Below, one piece after another: positions 33,586 to 43,684 of a stretch of DNA of 64,000 nt; within the stretch, counting starts at the first letter, position 1; the number at the start of each line of letters is the position of its first letter. The notes beneath the pieces were generated by a model. It was not told where the DNA came from. It saw only the letters and a list, made by a program, of their open reading frames with translations, and searched no databases. Location: contig SORT01000005.1 of NCBI GenBank assembly GCA_004402895.1, positions 1-64,000 on the forward strand. Reading direction: 5' to 3'. This DNA comes from Fidelibacterota bacterium MT.SAG.3. Its GTDB lineage: Bacteria; Fidelibacterota; SORT01. The position numbers and the translations under genes are program-made.

Positions 33586-35173
33586 ATCCCTTACTGATCT
33601 TCTCGTTCAATTTGTCAATCTTTTTTTGAATTTTACCTACATCTTTATACGACGAATATTTTTTTACTATTATTTGAAGAGTGCTGACAGCTCCACTTAA
33701 ATCCTTTTTCTTTTTTTCTTGAAGTTGAGCAGCTTTAATAAGCAATTCGATCGCCTTTAGATCGGTCGGATATTTTTCATGTACTCCGATATAATCTATA
33801 ATTGCTGCATCGACATCTTTCTGTTTTGATTCTGCTACATTGCCGGACAATTTAAGAGCTTCTCCACCTCTTGGATCATTCGGATATTTCGTCGTGATAA
33901 GGTGATAGAACCGGCGGGCATCTTTATAATCTTTAACTTTGTTGGTCAGTACTTTTGCTCCATCCAACAGTGCGGGTACTGCTAAAGTATCGGCGGGGTA
34001 TTCGTCGACTAATCTTCTGAAAGTTCGTACCGCTTCTGAATGATCCTTCAGTCTTTCTGTTTGAATAGTGGCAGCATTGTATAAAGAAAGGGCTGCCAGC
34101 CCATGCGTGGGGTATTTATCTACTACGATAAGGTAATTAGTAGCCGCATCGTCATGTTTACCCAACTTTCCCGTTAGAATAGTAGCTTTTAAAAAATAAG
34201 CATCCGGTACTAACGGGCTGTTCGGATATCCTATGATTACCTTGGAAGCAAAAAAGGAGGATTCTTTCTCATGTTTGAGTCGTTCATGAAGTTTTGCGTA
34301 CCAATAAGCTATTTGCGGCTGTCTTTCATCATCAGGTAAGATACTGTTAAAATATTTTATTTCATTAAGAGTCCAATCATTTAGTTTTGAGATCTCAAGA
34401 TTATAAATAGTCTGAATATAGGCAAAGTACTTATCTTGATATGGCTTTTCCTGCTGAGGAATACCGACTATCCTGGATATGTCAGATTGCTTTTCCGAAA
34501 TACGTTTATTGACCTTACCGGAAATGAAATTGACTAAGTCCGCACGAGCCTGATCCCCTTTCGAGGAGGAGGGATAAAGGTGTATAAATTTTATATAAGA
34601 AGCGAGTGCCTCGAATTGCATTTTCTTCTTTTCATACATTTCAGCCATCATTAATTGTACATCTTCTGATAGCTTTCCAGACCAGTATAATTTCGTGAAA
34701 TTGTCCATCTCGATTATTGCATCGTCAAATAGATCCTTCTCCTCTGATTCTACGAGCAATTTTATGAACCCGAAATAGTTTTTAGCCGTTTCACTGTCAG
34801 AAGAACGGGAAGAAGACATCTTAAATTTCATGGATTCTGTCAGAGCCTTCTTTTCTTCTTCGAACATGTCGGTCAATTCTTGGGTAATAGCGCTTCTTAA
34901 TGAATCCAGGATCAGAAGATGTTTTGATGACATTTTTTGTGTCAGCGAATCGATCTCTGATTTTTGAAGCATCTTCAACGAGTCTTCGCGAGCTGTATAC
35001 TTACTGTTCAATTCATTGCTGAGAGCTTCAAGCTGTTTATTCAGTTCCTCGGGAGAAATTCCGGTCGGCGTAGTAATTACAGAGTCGGAATCCTGACCAA
35101 ACGACTGAAGAGGCAGAAAGAGAGTGATAAAAATAACAACGAACGAAATCAAGTTTAACATCTTACTCATCAT
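33584..35173 (-). CDS. Exported tetratricopeptide-repeat protein
   Basis: 529 residues with a signal peptide (~6-27, ending QSFGQ). A coiled-coil (~37-110) is followed by TPR/BamD-like repeats from ~125 to ~520; recurrent pattern GKHDDAATNYLIVVDKYPTHG, DHSEAVRTFRRLVDEYPADT and DYKDARRFYHLITTKYPNDP (each shown in part). Similar architecture occurs in periplasmic scaffold proteins such as CpoB/YbgF and gliding-associated TPR proteins. Likely periplasmic; partner unknown. It is divergent from the secreted EEP protein and convergent with the mini zinc-ribbon gene. Confidence 0.75.
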   Translation of the reverse strand: MMSKMLNLISFVVIFITLFLPLQSFGQDSDSVITTPTGISPEELNKQLEALSNELNSKYTAREDSLKMLQKSEIDSLTQKMSSKHLLILDSLRSAITQELTDMFEEEKKALTESMKFKMSSSRSSDSETAKNYFGFIKLLVESEEKDLFDDAIIEMDNFTKLYWSGKLSEDVQLMMAEMYEKKKMQFEALASYIKFIHLYPSSSKGDQARADLVNFISGKVNKRISEKQSDISRIVGIPQQEKPYQDKYFAYIQTIYNLEISKLNDWTLNEIKYFNSILPDDERQPQIAYWYAKLHERLKHEKESSFFASKVIIGYPNSPLVPDAYFLKATILTGKLGKHDDAATNYLIVVDKYPTHGLAALSLYNAATIQTERLKDHSEAVRTFRRLVDEYPADTLAVPALLDGAKVLTNKVKDYKDARRFYHLITTKYPNDPRGGEALKLSGNVAESKQKDVDAAIIDYIGVHEKYPTDLKAIELLIKAAQLQEKKKKDLSGAVSTLQIIVKKYSSYKDVGKIQKKIDKLNEKISKG

Positions 35174-35355
35174 AAATGTTATGAACTCCCTTTTACTTAA
35201 GTTGAGTGGAGACTTTCATCTCTAATAAATCAATCTTCAAGGTCTTATTTTAATACACTACAAATTAAATTACAATAAATTACATGAACAATTTAATAAA
35301 TATTAATTGCTAAGTTTCTATTTGGAAAAATCGTCCCGATAATTAAGTTCAGGTT

Positions 35356-37119
35356 ATGATCGTTCTCAAACTATATACGTTGGTAGTTGTTGTCCTGATC
35401 TCCTCCAATTTATTCAGTCAATCTTATCCCATACTGATGGAAGGTGAATTCTCCGATTGGGATAGTATATCCTTCATATATAGCGATTCGATAGGAGATG
35501 TGCCATCGGGAGGTGTGGACTTCGGTGGTTTAAAGGCGGCAAATGACGGCGAATATTTGTACCTATACATAGAGCTGAACTATGAAGTGAATCTTCAATC
35601 AGAACTGAATTCTACATTGTTTTTAGACAGTGACAACAATGCCTCAACCGGATTAAGTATTGATGGGATTGGCGCAGAATTAGAATGGAATTTCGCGGCT
35701 AAAAGTGGAAAATTTTATTTTGGCGGCGCTATTACAGTTATATCTCAAATTGATTTAAAGATTATTACATCTCCGACTATGAGCTCTGAAACATTTGAAA
35801 TATCTTTAGAATTAGCTTCAAGACCTGATGGTACGAATTTACTCTTTGCCGAATCAGAAATCTCCGTTCTTCTAAAGGACAATGATAGCGGTGATGTTCT
35901 GCCTGAACTCGGGGAGAACGTATTGTATCAAATTGAGCCGGTTATCGGAGTTCCTTTTGATATGATAGGGCTTGTAAAAAACGATTCTCAATTCTTGCGA
36001 TTTTTGACTTGGAATGTCAGAGTAGATGATTTATTTGAGCCGTCACTTTTTGATGAGTATAGTCGTATTCTGAAGGCTATAGATCCTGATATAATCACAT
36101 TTCAGGAGGTGTATGACCATAGCTCCGAAGATTTGAAGACGCTGATGGAATCTATTCTGCCATCCGAGGAGGGTGAAGAGTGGTTCACTTTTAGAGATTC
36201 AAATGATATTGCGCTTGCGAGCAGATATAATATTATCGGAAACTGGTTGCCAAGTATAAATAGCGGTAACAGGGCATTTCTCATCGACTTGTCTCCTGTA
36301 TACACGAAAAATCTTTTGGTCGTTGGCGTTCATCCCCCGTGTTGCGCTAACGATGCCGGAAGACAGAATGAAATCGATGCCATGATGGCTTTCTTACGAG
36401 ACGAAATGCAAGGGGGTGGAGCATTTCAGTTAGATCCAGGTACTCCGGTAATTTTCGCAGGGGATTTTAATTTTGTGGGTGACAAAAGACAGTTGGAAAC
36501 AATGTTGACGGGCGACATTATGGATAACGCCACGTGGGGAGCGGATTTTGCTCCTGATTGGGACGGGACTTTACTCAGAGATGCCGTCCCGAGACATAGC
36601 AGGCTAAGTCAAACATACACCTGGCAGAATGAATTCAGTCCATTCAGTCCGGGAAGACTTGATTTTATAATATTCACTGATTCAGCCATCGATATAGAAA
36701 AATCTTACGTGCTTCGGACTGAGGAGATGATACCGGACAGTTTATCAAAATATGGATTACTAAGTGAAGATACTCGCCTTGCTTCTGATCATCTGCCGGT
36801 AGTTGCAGATTTTTATCTACAGTTAAAAGATATTGCTGTTGATGGATCTCTGCCGATGACCCTGAGGCTCGAACAAAATTATCCGAATCCGTTCAATCCA
36901 TCAACGCAGATCGGTTTTTTTCTTGAATTAGGAGGAAGAGCTACATTGAACATTTATGATACGCATGGCAGAGAGGTTGCCGAATTGCTCGACAGTCTGA
37001 TCGAGCAGGGATTCCATTCAATAATTTGGAATCCAAAAGATATAGCTTCCGGTATCTATTTTTATCGTCTCAGTTCAGGTGGCCGGACTGTGACGAAGAA
37101 AATGCTTTTGCTTAAATGA
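35356..37119 (+). CDS. Secreted endonuclease/exonuclease/phosphatase-fold protein with type A sorting domain
   Basis: 587 residues. Signal peptide to LFSQ (~22). Residues ~25-200 form a beta-sandwich resembling CBM9/DOMON-type domains (GEFSDWDSISFIYSDS, FLDSDNNASTG). The EEP domain runs ~212-490 with FLTWNVRVDD, DIITFQEVYD (metal Glu), GDFNFVGD and the terminal SDHLPVVADF (catalytic Asp-His). The last ~80 residues are the FCB sorting domain: LEQNYPNPFNPSTQI through GIYFYRLSSGG. Likely an exported nuclease or phosphodiesterase, perhaps for nucleic acid scavenging. Confidence 0.85.
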   Translation: MIVLKLYTLVVVVLISSNLFSQSYPILMEGEFSDWDSISFIYSDSIGDVPSGGVDFGGLKAANDGEYLYLYIELNYEVNLQSELNSTLFLDSDNNASTGLSIDGIGAELEWNFAAKSGKFYFGGAITVISQIDLKIITSPTMSSETFEISLELASRPDGTNLLFAESEISVLLKDNDSGDVLPELGENVLYQIEPVIGVPFDMIGLVKNDSQFLRFLTWNVRVDDLFEPSLFDEYSRILKAIDPDIITFQEVYDHSSEDLKTLMESILPSEEGEEWFTFRDSNDIALASRYNIIGNWLPSINSGNRAFLIDLSPVYTKNLLVVGVHPPCCANDAGRQNEIDAMMAFLRDEMQGGGAFQLDPGTPVIFAGDFNFVGDKRQLETMLTGDIMDNATWGADFAPDWDGTLLRDAVPRHSRLSQTYTWQNEFSPFSPGRLDFIIFTDSAIDIEKSYVLRTEEMIPDSLSKYGLLSEDTRLASDHLPVVADFYLQLKDIAVDGSLPMTLRLEQNYPNPFNPSTQIGFFLELGGRATLNIYDTHGREVAELLDSLIEQGFHSIIWNPKDIASGIYFYRLSSGGRTVTKKMLLLK

Positions 37120-37129
37120 GCGCTGTCAA

Positions 37130-37507
37130 TCAGTGCGAATGGACGTTATCCGGACCCCATTTCACATCTTCCGCCTCGACTCCGGCTAAAATACCTCTGC
37201 CTATAGCCCAAGATTGACCGCATTCCCCACAAACAGACTCGCCTTTAGTTAAATGGGTAGCGCAATTGCAATGTTTGTCATTTATGAGGCACCAATTACA
37301 AGGTGGCATAACGCAGCAACTATATTCTCCCTTTGCAGCCAGTCCTTTCTTGGCGGTTTCGGTATCACTTACAATACTTGCGTGTTGTTCTTCAAATGAT
37401 AGGTCTGCGAAATTAGCTTCTTTCACTTCAGCAGGCATATCCGATTTTTGCTCGGCACATGCGCCAATCATCAACATCGAAAGCAGAACAGCTGCTATAA
37501 TTCTCAT
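37130..37507 (-). CDS. Cysteine-rich lipoprotein
   Basis: 125 residues from ATG 37507, with AAGGAG eight bases upstream. Lipobox LMIGAC (Cys ~17). The mature part has an unusual Cys cluster: CCVMPPCNWCLINDKHCNC, then CGECG, nine Cys within about 35 residues plus several His. This pattern suggests binding of a metal or cluster at the outer surface of a membrane. No family firmly recognised; similar Cys-rich lipoproteins occur near copper or heavy-metal functions. Monocistronic, convergent with the EEP gene. Confidence 0.65.
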   Translation of the reverse strand: MRIIAAVLLSMLMIGACAEQKSDMPAEVKEANFADLSFEEQHASIVSDTETAKKGLAAKGEYSCCVMPPCNWCLINDKHCNCATHLTKGESVCGECGQSWAIGRGILAGVEAEDVKWGPDNVHSH

Positions 37508-37690
37508 ATGAACCACTCCTTGATTAGATTTAGTCTTAAGTGTAGTTTCAAATAATCATTAAGTCAAATACTACCTTAAGAAAAATAAAACGCACGAAGT
37601 AGGATTTTCACAGACTTTCAAACAAAATCTACTTGAAGAACCCAAGTCTTTAAACTAAGTTTATCTTTTCGTATAACCATCGGACAGATA

Positions 37691-40411
37691 ATGGCAAAGA
37701 AAAATAAAACGGTATATCTTATTGACGCATTCGCGGAAATATACCGCTTTTATTTTGCCATGTTCAGAAATCCTCTGACGAATTCAAAGGGCGAAAATAT
37801 CAGCGCGATTTTCGGATTCGCGAGATCACTCTATTCAATTCTTAAAAATAAAGAACCGGATTATATTGCTGTTGTATTCGATCCTAAGGGTCCCACATTT
37901 CGTCACAAGATGTATAAGGAATACAAGGCAACACGGGAAAAGATGCCTGATGATCTTCGCTCTCAGCTTCCTATGATAGACAAGCTGCTTAAAGCGCTCA
38001 ATATTCCCCGCCTTGATCTTGATGGATATGAAGCGGATGATATCATAGGAACTATGGCGGGTAAAGCAGAAAAAGAGGGCTTTGAGGTTCTCATGGTTAC
38101 GGCTGATAAAGATTTTGCTCAACTCGTCACTAAAAAAGTTGTGATGTACAATACAAGAGCGAAAGCGGATGAATCAAACCTTATTGATATTGAAGGCGTG
38201 AAGAAAAAATGGGGTGTCTCTCCCGGTCAGATCAGAGATTACTTGGCGCTTGTGGGTGACAGTTCCGACAATGTTCCGGGAGTCAGAGGAGTCGGTCCCA
38301 AGGGAGCAGTGAAACTTTTAGCTGAATACGGCTCTCTCGAAGAAATTTTGAACCATGTGAATGACATTAGTGGAGAGAAACTAAAAGAAAGTTTACTGAA
38401 CGATGCGGAAGTCGCCCGGCTCTCGCTTGACCTCGTAACAATTCGCACAGATGCGCCCGTCGGTGTAGAGATGAAAGATATTATTCGCAAAGAGTTCGAC
38501 CTGACTGAACTGACCGATCTCCTGAAGGAATTGGAATTTTGGAACATGCTTGAAGAGATTCAGGGAGATAGCGGTGTTGAGTACAAAAAGATCAAGAAGA
38601 ATTATGAAGCTGTCTTAGACCAAAAGTCACTCGAAAAGATAATCGAGACTATGAAAAAATCAAAACTCGTCTCCTTTGATCTTGAAACGACCTCTATCAA
38701 TCCGATGCAAGCGGAGATCGTTGGGTTTTCATTCAGCATTAAGCCCGATCAGGGTTGGTATGTACCAATCGTTTATTCGGGAGGAGACGGCAATTTATTC
38801 AGAGAGGAAGGTCATGATCTCGAAAAATTGTTGGATGAGTTGAGACCTATCTTAGAAGATCCCGATATTCCGAAATGCGGACAAAACATCAAATATGATA
38901 ATCTGATTTTATCCCGCTATGGAGTAAATGTAATGGGAGTACTGTCTGACAGCATTATACTGGCTTTCCTGTTAAAGCCGGATGCGCGTTCATATAAAAT
39001 TGACTATCTGTCCATGGAACATTTAAAATATCAAATGCAGCCGATCACCGATCTGATAGGTACGGGCAAAGACCAGAGATCAATGGCGGACGTTCCATTA
39101 GAGGATATCACATTTTATGCTGTAGAGGATGCGGATGTGGCGCTCCAATTGGTGAATAAACTTCAGCCGGTAGTTGAAGCTGAAGGGATGAGTGGAATAC
39201 TGCATGATATAGAAATTCCGTTGATCGATGTTCTACTGCGAATGGAAAAGAGCGGGGTTTATTTAGACATAAAACATTTGAATAAAATGTCCACTGAGGT
39301 AACCAAAGAAATAAAGAAAATTGAGAAAAATATATTCAAACATGCTGGCGAAGAGTTCAGTATCAATTCACCAAAACAATTGAGCGTAATACTGTTCGAA
39401 AAACTCGGTCTTCCACCGTCCCGGAAAACCAAAACGGGATATTCTACCGATCACCAGGCGATGGAATCTCTCAAAGAGGAGCACGAGATAGTCAGAAATG
39501 TGCTTGAGTATCGAATGTACTCAAAATTGAGATCGACTTATTTGGAAGCATTACCGGAATTGGTGGATTCAAATACGGGCAGGATCCACAGCTCTTTTAG
39601 TCAGACAGTTGCCGCGACAGGTAGACTTTCCAGTAGTAATCCGAATTTTCAGAACATTCCAATTAAAACCGATGTTGGCAGGAGGATCAGGCACGCCTTC
39701 ATACCGGAAGCGACGGGCTGGAAAATATTAGCGGCAGATTACTCGCAGATCGAGCTCAGGATAATGGCTCATCTGTCCGATGATCCGACTATGATTCAGG
39801 CGTTTTTGGACGATGAGGATATTCATAGCATTACCGCTTGCGGGCTTTATAAAGTCGGACTCGATGAAGTAACAGCTCAAATGAGAAATGCTGCGAAAAC
39901 CGTAAACTTTGCGATTATGTATGGCGCAAGAGCATTTAGGATTTCGGGCGCATTGGGAATCTCCATGAAAGACGCTTCCGACACGATCGATGAATATTTT
40001 AACCGGTTTCCGGGATTGAATGATTTTATCGTGAACACGATAGCAAAAGCAAGAGAGGACAAGTTTGTAACAACAATACTCGGCAGGAAACGATATTTGA
40101 ATGAAATAGATTCAAGTAATTTTAATTTGAGACAAAGCGCCGAGCGGATAGCCGTGAATACCCAACTTCAAGGTTCTGCGGCTGATATGATAAAGATAGC
40201 GATGATACGAATCGACAAGCGCATTAGAGAAGAGAATCTCAAATCTATGATGATACTGCAGGTTCATGATGAATTGGTGTTTGAGGTTCCGTCTGAAGAA
40301 CTTGAAGTTCTGCAGGAACTCGTGGTATCCGAGATGGTCGGCGCCATGGAACTCAAGGTTCCTGTAAAGGTCGATGTGGGTATCGGGAAAGATTGGTTCG
40401 AAGCGCACTGA
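37691..40411 (+). CDS. polA: DNA polymerase I
   Basis: 906 residues, full length. 5'-3' exonuclease/flap domain (~1-290: YLIDAFAEIYRFYFA, VVFDPKGPTFRH, GYEADDIIGTMA), an intact 3'-5' exonuclease domain (~325-500, FDLETTS giving the DxE metal motif), and family A polymerase (~510-906: ATGRLSSSNPNFQNIP, ADYSQIELRIMAHLS, KTVNFAIMYGA, and motif C QVHDELVFEV). It fills gaps and removes RNA primers. It overlaps nadB by one base (TGATG). Confidence 0.96.
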   Translation: MAKKNKTVYLIDAFAEIYRFYFAMFRNPLTNSKGENISAIFGFARSLYSILKNKEPDYIAVVFDPKGPTFRHKMYKEYKATREKMPDDLRSQLPMIDKLLKALNIPRLDLDGYEADDIIGTMAGKAEKEGFEVLMVTADKDFAQLVTKKVVMYNTRAKADESNLIDIEGVKKKWGVSPGQIRDYLALVGDSSDNVPGVRGVGPKGAVKLLAEYGSLEEILNHVNDISGEKLKESLLNDAEVARLSLDLVTIRTDAPVGVEMKDIIRKEFDLTELTDLLKELEFWNMLEEIQGDSGVEYKKIKKNYEAVLDQKSLEKIIETMKKSKLVSFDLETTSINPMQAEIVGFSFSIKPDQGWYVPIVYSGGDGNLFREEGHDLEKLLDELRPILEDPDIPKCGQNIKYDNLILSRYGVNVMGVLSDSIILAFLLKPDARSYKIDYLSMEHLKYQMQPITDLIGTGKDQRSMADVPLEDITFYAVEDADVALQLVNKLQPVVEAEGMSGILHDIEIPLIDVLLRMEKSGVYLDIKHLNKMSTEVTKEIKKIEKNIFKHAGEEFSINSPKQLSVILFEKLGLPPSRKTKTGYSTDHQAMESLKEEHEIVRNVLEYRMYSKLRSTYLEALPELVDSNTGRIHSSFSQTVAATGRLSSSNPNFQNIPIKTDVGRRIRHAFIPEATGWKILAADYSQIELRIMAHLSDDPTMIQAFLDDEDIHSITACGLYKVGLDEVTAQMRNAAKTVNFAIMYGARAFRISGALGISMKDASDTIDEYFNRFPGLNDFIVNTIAKAREDKFVTTILGRKRYLNEIDSSNFNLRQSAERIAVNTQLQGSAADMIKIAMIRIDKRIREENLKSMMILQVHDELVFEVPSEELEVLQELVVSEMVGAMELKVPVKVDVGIGKDWFEAH

Positions 40412-42033
40412 TGAAATCTAAAGAATTCAGCTCTGATTTTTTAGTTATCGGCAGTGGAATCGCCGGTTTGTCTTTTGCGCTCAAAGCCGCGGAGCACGGC
40501 ACAGTTTTCATAATCACTAAAAAAGAAAACAAAGATTCTGCTACTAATTATGCTCAAGGCGGCATCGCTTCGGTTTTTACGAAGGAAGACTCGATAGACC
40601 TTCACATTCAAGATACTTTAAAGGCGGGGGATGGCCTTTGCCATGAAGATGTTGTGAGCATGATGATAAAAGAAGGACCGGCGAGCGTTAAAAGTCTTCA
40701 GGAGTGGGGGGTAGAATTCTCGATGAAGAAGAATTCAAAAGAGGAATACGATCTCGGAAGGGAAGGTGGACACACTAAGAGCAGAGTATTTCATTCGGGA
40801 GATATAACAGGAAGAGAGATTGAAAGAGCTCTTATAGAAGCAATATCTTCTCATAAAAATATTAAAGTGTTCGAGCATCATTTAGCGATAGATCTTATTA
40901 CGGAACACCATTTCAAACCGGATTTTCAATTACATAAAGACAATTTAAATTGTTATGGGGCTTATGTTTTTGACACTCACAACTCAACCGTAAACAAATT
41001 TCTTGCTAAAAATACTCTACTCTGTACCGGCGGCGCGGGCAGGGTATATCTGCATACGACCAATCCGTCTATAGCTACGGCTGATGGAATTGCGATGTCA
41101 TACCGGGCAGGAGCGAAATTGGCAAACCTCGAGTTTATGCAGTTTCATCCGACAGCTCTATATAACCCATCGGGCGAACCGTTTTTACTGTCCGAAGCGA
41201 TAAGAGGTTTCGGCGGGATTCTTCGGACGCGATCGGGTGAACGTTTTATGAAAAAATATGATGAGCGCGAAGAACTTGCTTCGCGGGATATCGTCGCAAG
41301 AGCTATCGATAACGAAATGAAAACAAGAGGCGATGATTACGTATATCTTGATGTGACACATCTTAACGGTGATTCCGTTAAGGAAAGGTTTCCGAATATA
41401 TACGAAAAATGTCTGGAGTTTAAATTCGACATAACAAAAGAACCGGTTCCGGTCGTTCCTGCGGCTCATTATATGTGCGGCGGAGTCGTAACCGATGAAA
41501 ATGGAGCAACTTCAATAAATTATCTATGGGCTATCGGTGAGGTCGCCTGTACAGGAGTACATGGCGCTAACCGGTTAGCGAGCAACAGTCTTCTTGAAGG
41601 TGTAGTTTTCTCCAACAGGGCATTAAAGGCAATTATCGAGTTAAAAGATTTCAAATCACATGATAATCCCGAGGTACCTGAGTGGGACGAATCCGGAACA
41701 TATAATCAAGAGGAGTGGGTACTGATCTCGCACGACAGAACTGAAATTCAGGAGCTCATGTGGGATTATGTAGGTATAATAAGAACAAATTTACGACTTG
41801 AAAGAGCATTAGGCAGGATACAGTATATTAATAGAGAGATTGAAAAGTATTATAAGAAGACGAAAGTATCAGAGGAACTGGTCGAGCTTCGGAATCTTGC
41901 CGCAGTCGCCTTTCTGATAACGAAATGCGCACAAAAAAGAAAGGAAAGCAGGGGCTTGCACTTCAACAGTGATTATCCGAAAAAATCTAAATCATGGGAG
42001 CAGAAGGACACCGAAATTATACGTAATTTTTAA
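40411..42033 (+). CDS. nadB: L-aspartate oxidase
   Basis: 540 residues from ATG 40411, which overlaps the polA stop. FAD-binding GSGIAG (14-19), then NYAQGGIASVF, EGGHTKSRVFHSGDITG (cited in part), FMQFHPTALY and GEVACTGVHGANRLASNSLLEG. It oxidises L-aspartate to iminoaspartate, the first step of NAD synthesis; quinolinate synthase NadA is not in the window. Domain order and size are standard. Confidence 0.93.
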   Translation: MKSKEFSSDFLVIGSGIAGLSFALKAAEHGTVFIITKKENKDSATNYAQGGIASVFTKEDSIDLHIQDTLKAGDGLCHEDVVSMMIKEGPASVKSLQEWGVEFSMKKNSKEEYDLGREGGHTKSRVFHSGDITGREIERALIEAISSHKNIKVFEHHLAIDLITEHHFKPDFQLHKDNLNCYGAYVFDTHNSTVNKFLAKNTLLCTGGAGRVYLHTTNPSIATADGIAMSYRAGAKLANLEFMQFHPTALYNPSGEPFLLSEAIRGFGGILRTRSGERFMKKYDEREELASRDIVARAIDNEMKTRGDDYVYLDVTHLNGDSVKERFPNIYEKCLEFKFDITKEPVPVVPAAHYMCGGVVTDENGATSINYLWAIGEVACTGVHGANRLASNSLLEGVVFSNRALKAIIELKDFKSHDNPEVPEWDESGTYNQEEWVLISHDRTEIQELMWDYVGIIRTNLRLERALGRIQYINREIEKYYKKTKVSEELVELRNLAAVAFLITKCAQKRKESRGLHFNSDYPKKSKSWEQKDTEIIRNF

Positions 42034-42109
42034 GTGAATATTACCCCTTTAAAGCGTAATATTGGTCTCATTAAAGTTGATTAGTAATTGAATTAAGGAA
42101 ACAAACAGA

Positions 42110-42607
42110 ATGATTGAAAAAACACTTGTGCTCATAAAGCCGGATGGTGTTTCGAGGGCGCTTACGGGAGAAATATTTTCTCGGTTTGAACGAGCCGGAC
42201 TTAAAATTATCGGTTTGAAGATGCTTCAGGCTGGAAAAGAAATTGCCGGAACCCATTATACCGAAGAAGATATTGGAGCGAGGTTGGGCGAAGATATTAG
42301 AAATCTTTTAATAAATTTTGTGACTGAAGGACCAATTGTAGCCGCAGTGCTCGAGGGTGACGAGGTTGTGGAAGTTGTTAGAAAAATGTGTGGCGCTACT
42401 GAACCGAAAGCTGCCTTACCGGGAACAATACGTGGGGATTATTCTCATCATAGTTATGGTTATGCCGACGAAGCCGGAACTGCCGTAAGAAATGTGATCC
42501 ACGCATCATCCGATAAGGAAGCAGCTAAATACGAAATAGCGGTCTGGTTCAAAGATGACGAGTTGGTGTATTACAATAGAGCAGATCAACGACATCACTG
42601 GGAGTGA
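42110..42607 (+). CDS. ndk: Nucleoside diphosphate kinase (long, archaeal-like form)
   Basis: 165 residues versus about 140 in most bacteria. TLVLIKPDGVSRALTGEI, GPIVAAVLEGDEVVEVVRKM, GATEPKAALPGTIRGDYS and active-site His in RNVIHASSD. The extra residues lie between IRGDYS and RNVIH (HHSYGYADEAGTAV) as in archaeal and some spirochaete enzymes, and the C-terminus is longer. It balances NTP pools. The stop overlaps the next gene start. Confidence 0.92.
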   Translation: MIEKTLVLIKPDGVSRALTGEIFSRFERAGLKIIGLKMLQAGKEIAGTHYTEEDIGARLGEDIRNLLINFVTEGPIVAAVLEGDEVVEVVRKMCGATEPKAALPGTIRGDYSHHSYGYADEAGTAVRNVIHASSDKEAAKYEIAVWFKDDELVYYNRADQRHHWE

Positions 42608-43092
42608 TCATTCCGAGAAATAGAATTATGACTGCCTACTTATCCGGCGCAATGGAGTATTCTCCCGATCAGGGAAGAGGATGGCGGCAGGAGGTCTCTT
42701 TGCTCCTGAAAGAGCGTCTTGGGCACGAGGTTTTCAATCCGAACGAAGAGATAAATCAAATTCTTAGCGATGAAGAAGAGCTCCACTTCAGAGAATGGAA
42801 AGAAAATGACGAAGAAAAGTTCAAAACCATTATGAATAGGATAATAGACAGGGATTTGAGGCATCTTACAGAAAAATCCGACTATGTTATATGCAAATGG
42901 GACGAATATGCCGTCAAAGGAGGGGGTACTCATGGAGAAATTACGGTGGCATACTATCATAAAATACCGGTGTTTTTACTCAGCGAAATGCCCAGAAACC
43001 GCATAAGTTCTTGGATTTTGGGGTGTTCTGAAAATATTTTTTTTGACGTAGAATCACTGCTTTTAGAGCTCGAAATTCGGTATAAAAAGTGA
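42604..43092 (+). CDS. Nucleoside 2-deoxyribosyltransferase-like protein
   Basis: 162 residues from GTG 42604 overlapping ndk (GTGA); ATG 42628 (MTAYLSGAMEY) is a possible alternative. AYLSGAMEYSPDQGRGWRQE (shown in part), HEVFNPNE, DRDLRHLTEKSDYVICKWD and GGGTHGEITVAYYHKIPVF follow the Rossmann-like deoxyribosyltransferase/DUF4406 pattern, with Asp and Glu at the substrate face. Being coupled with ndk supports a role in nucleoside or nucleotide processing. Exact substrate unknown. Confidence 0.7.
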   Translation: MIIPRNRIMTAYLSGAMEYSPDQGRGWRQEVSLLLKERLGHEVFNPNEEINQILSDEEELHFREWKENDEEKFKTIMNRIIDRDLRHLTEKSDYVICKWDEYAVKGGGTHGEITVAYYHKIPVFLLSEMPRNRISSWILGCSENIFFDVESLLLELEIRYKK

Positions 43093-43236
43093 ATTAAATA
43101 TTATTGGCTAATTACAATATAAATAATATGTTACGGTATACATATTTTCGTGTCAGCTTAGCGTAAAATGCCCGCAAACTCTCTTAATTAAAGAGTTATA
43201 GAGAATGTCTTAAATCAGATAAAATGTATTTTTTCC

Positions 43237-43264
43237 TTGACATTCCATTTTCTGAGCTTATATT
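43237..43264 (+). promoter_or_regulatory. Sigma70 promoter of the HU gene
   Basis: TTGACA (43237-43242), 16-base spacer, TATATT (43259-43264). Predicted start ~43271, giving a ~65-base leader that ends in the strong ribosome site AAAGGAGGA (43321-43329). Just upstream lies a near-palindrome AACTCT...AGAGTT (43177-43197). Confidence 0.75.
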
Positions 43265-43335
43265 CCTTCTAATAGTAAGTAACAGCAATAGTTACAGCAG
43301 TTTCACCCATCAAACAAATAAAAGGAGGATCTCAA

Positions 43336-43614
43336 ATGAACAAACAAGAACTTATAGCGGCGATCGCCACCGACAGTGGATTGACAAAAGTAGAAGCAGA
43401 GAAGGCACTAAACTCGGTAACTTCGAACATCACTGCTGCACTGACAAAGAAAGACAAAGTGACTCTCGTAGGATTTGGCACTTTTTCAACATCAGACCGT
43501 GCCGCAAGGATCGGACGCAATCCGCGAACAGGCGAATCTATCAACATCGCTGCAACAACAGTTCCAAAGTTCAAAGCAGGAAAAGAATTGAAAGCGGCTA
43601 TCAAAGGCTTATAA
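43336..43614 (+). CDS. hup: HU-family DNA-binding protein
   Basis: 92 residues: NKQELIAAIATDSGLTKVEAEKAL, VTLVGFGTFSTSDRAARIGRNPRTGE (cited in part), the beta-arm with Arg-rich GRNPRTGE, and PKFKAGKELKAAI at the end. Standard HU length. A strong Shine-Dalgarno, own promoter and a strong terminator indicate an abundant nucleoid protein transcribed alone. Confidence 0.95.
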   Translation: MNKQELIAAIATDSGLTKVEAEKALNSVTSNITAALTKKDKVTLVGFGTFSTSDRAARIGRNPRTGESINIAATTVPKFKAGKELKAAIKGL

Positions 43615-43637
43615 CTCTAACCAATTCTTTAATGAAA

Positions 43638-43668
43638 ACAGCGGGCGATCTTCGTCCGCTGTTTTTTT
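43638..43668 (+). terminator. Intrinsic terminator of the HU gene
   Basis: ACAGCGGGCGA (43638-43648), loop TCT, TCGTCCGCTGT (43652-43662): eleven pairs with one G-T, then a T-tract to 43668. Confidence 0.92.
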
Positions 43669-43684
43669 ATTATAGTAAAGCATT

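Noticed and set aside
21066-43182. ATGCCCG(T/C)AAACTCT shared by the intergenic regions at 21066-21080 and 43168-43182
   Set aside because: A 15-base match with one mismatch is expected many times by chance among all position pairs in 64 kb, and the surrounding bases do not align well.
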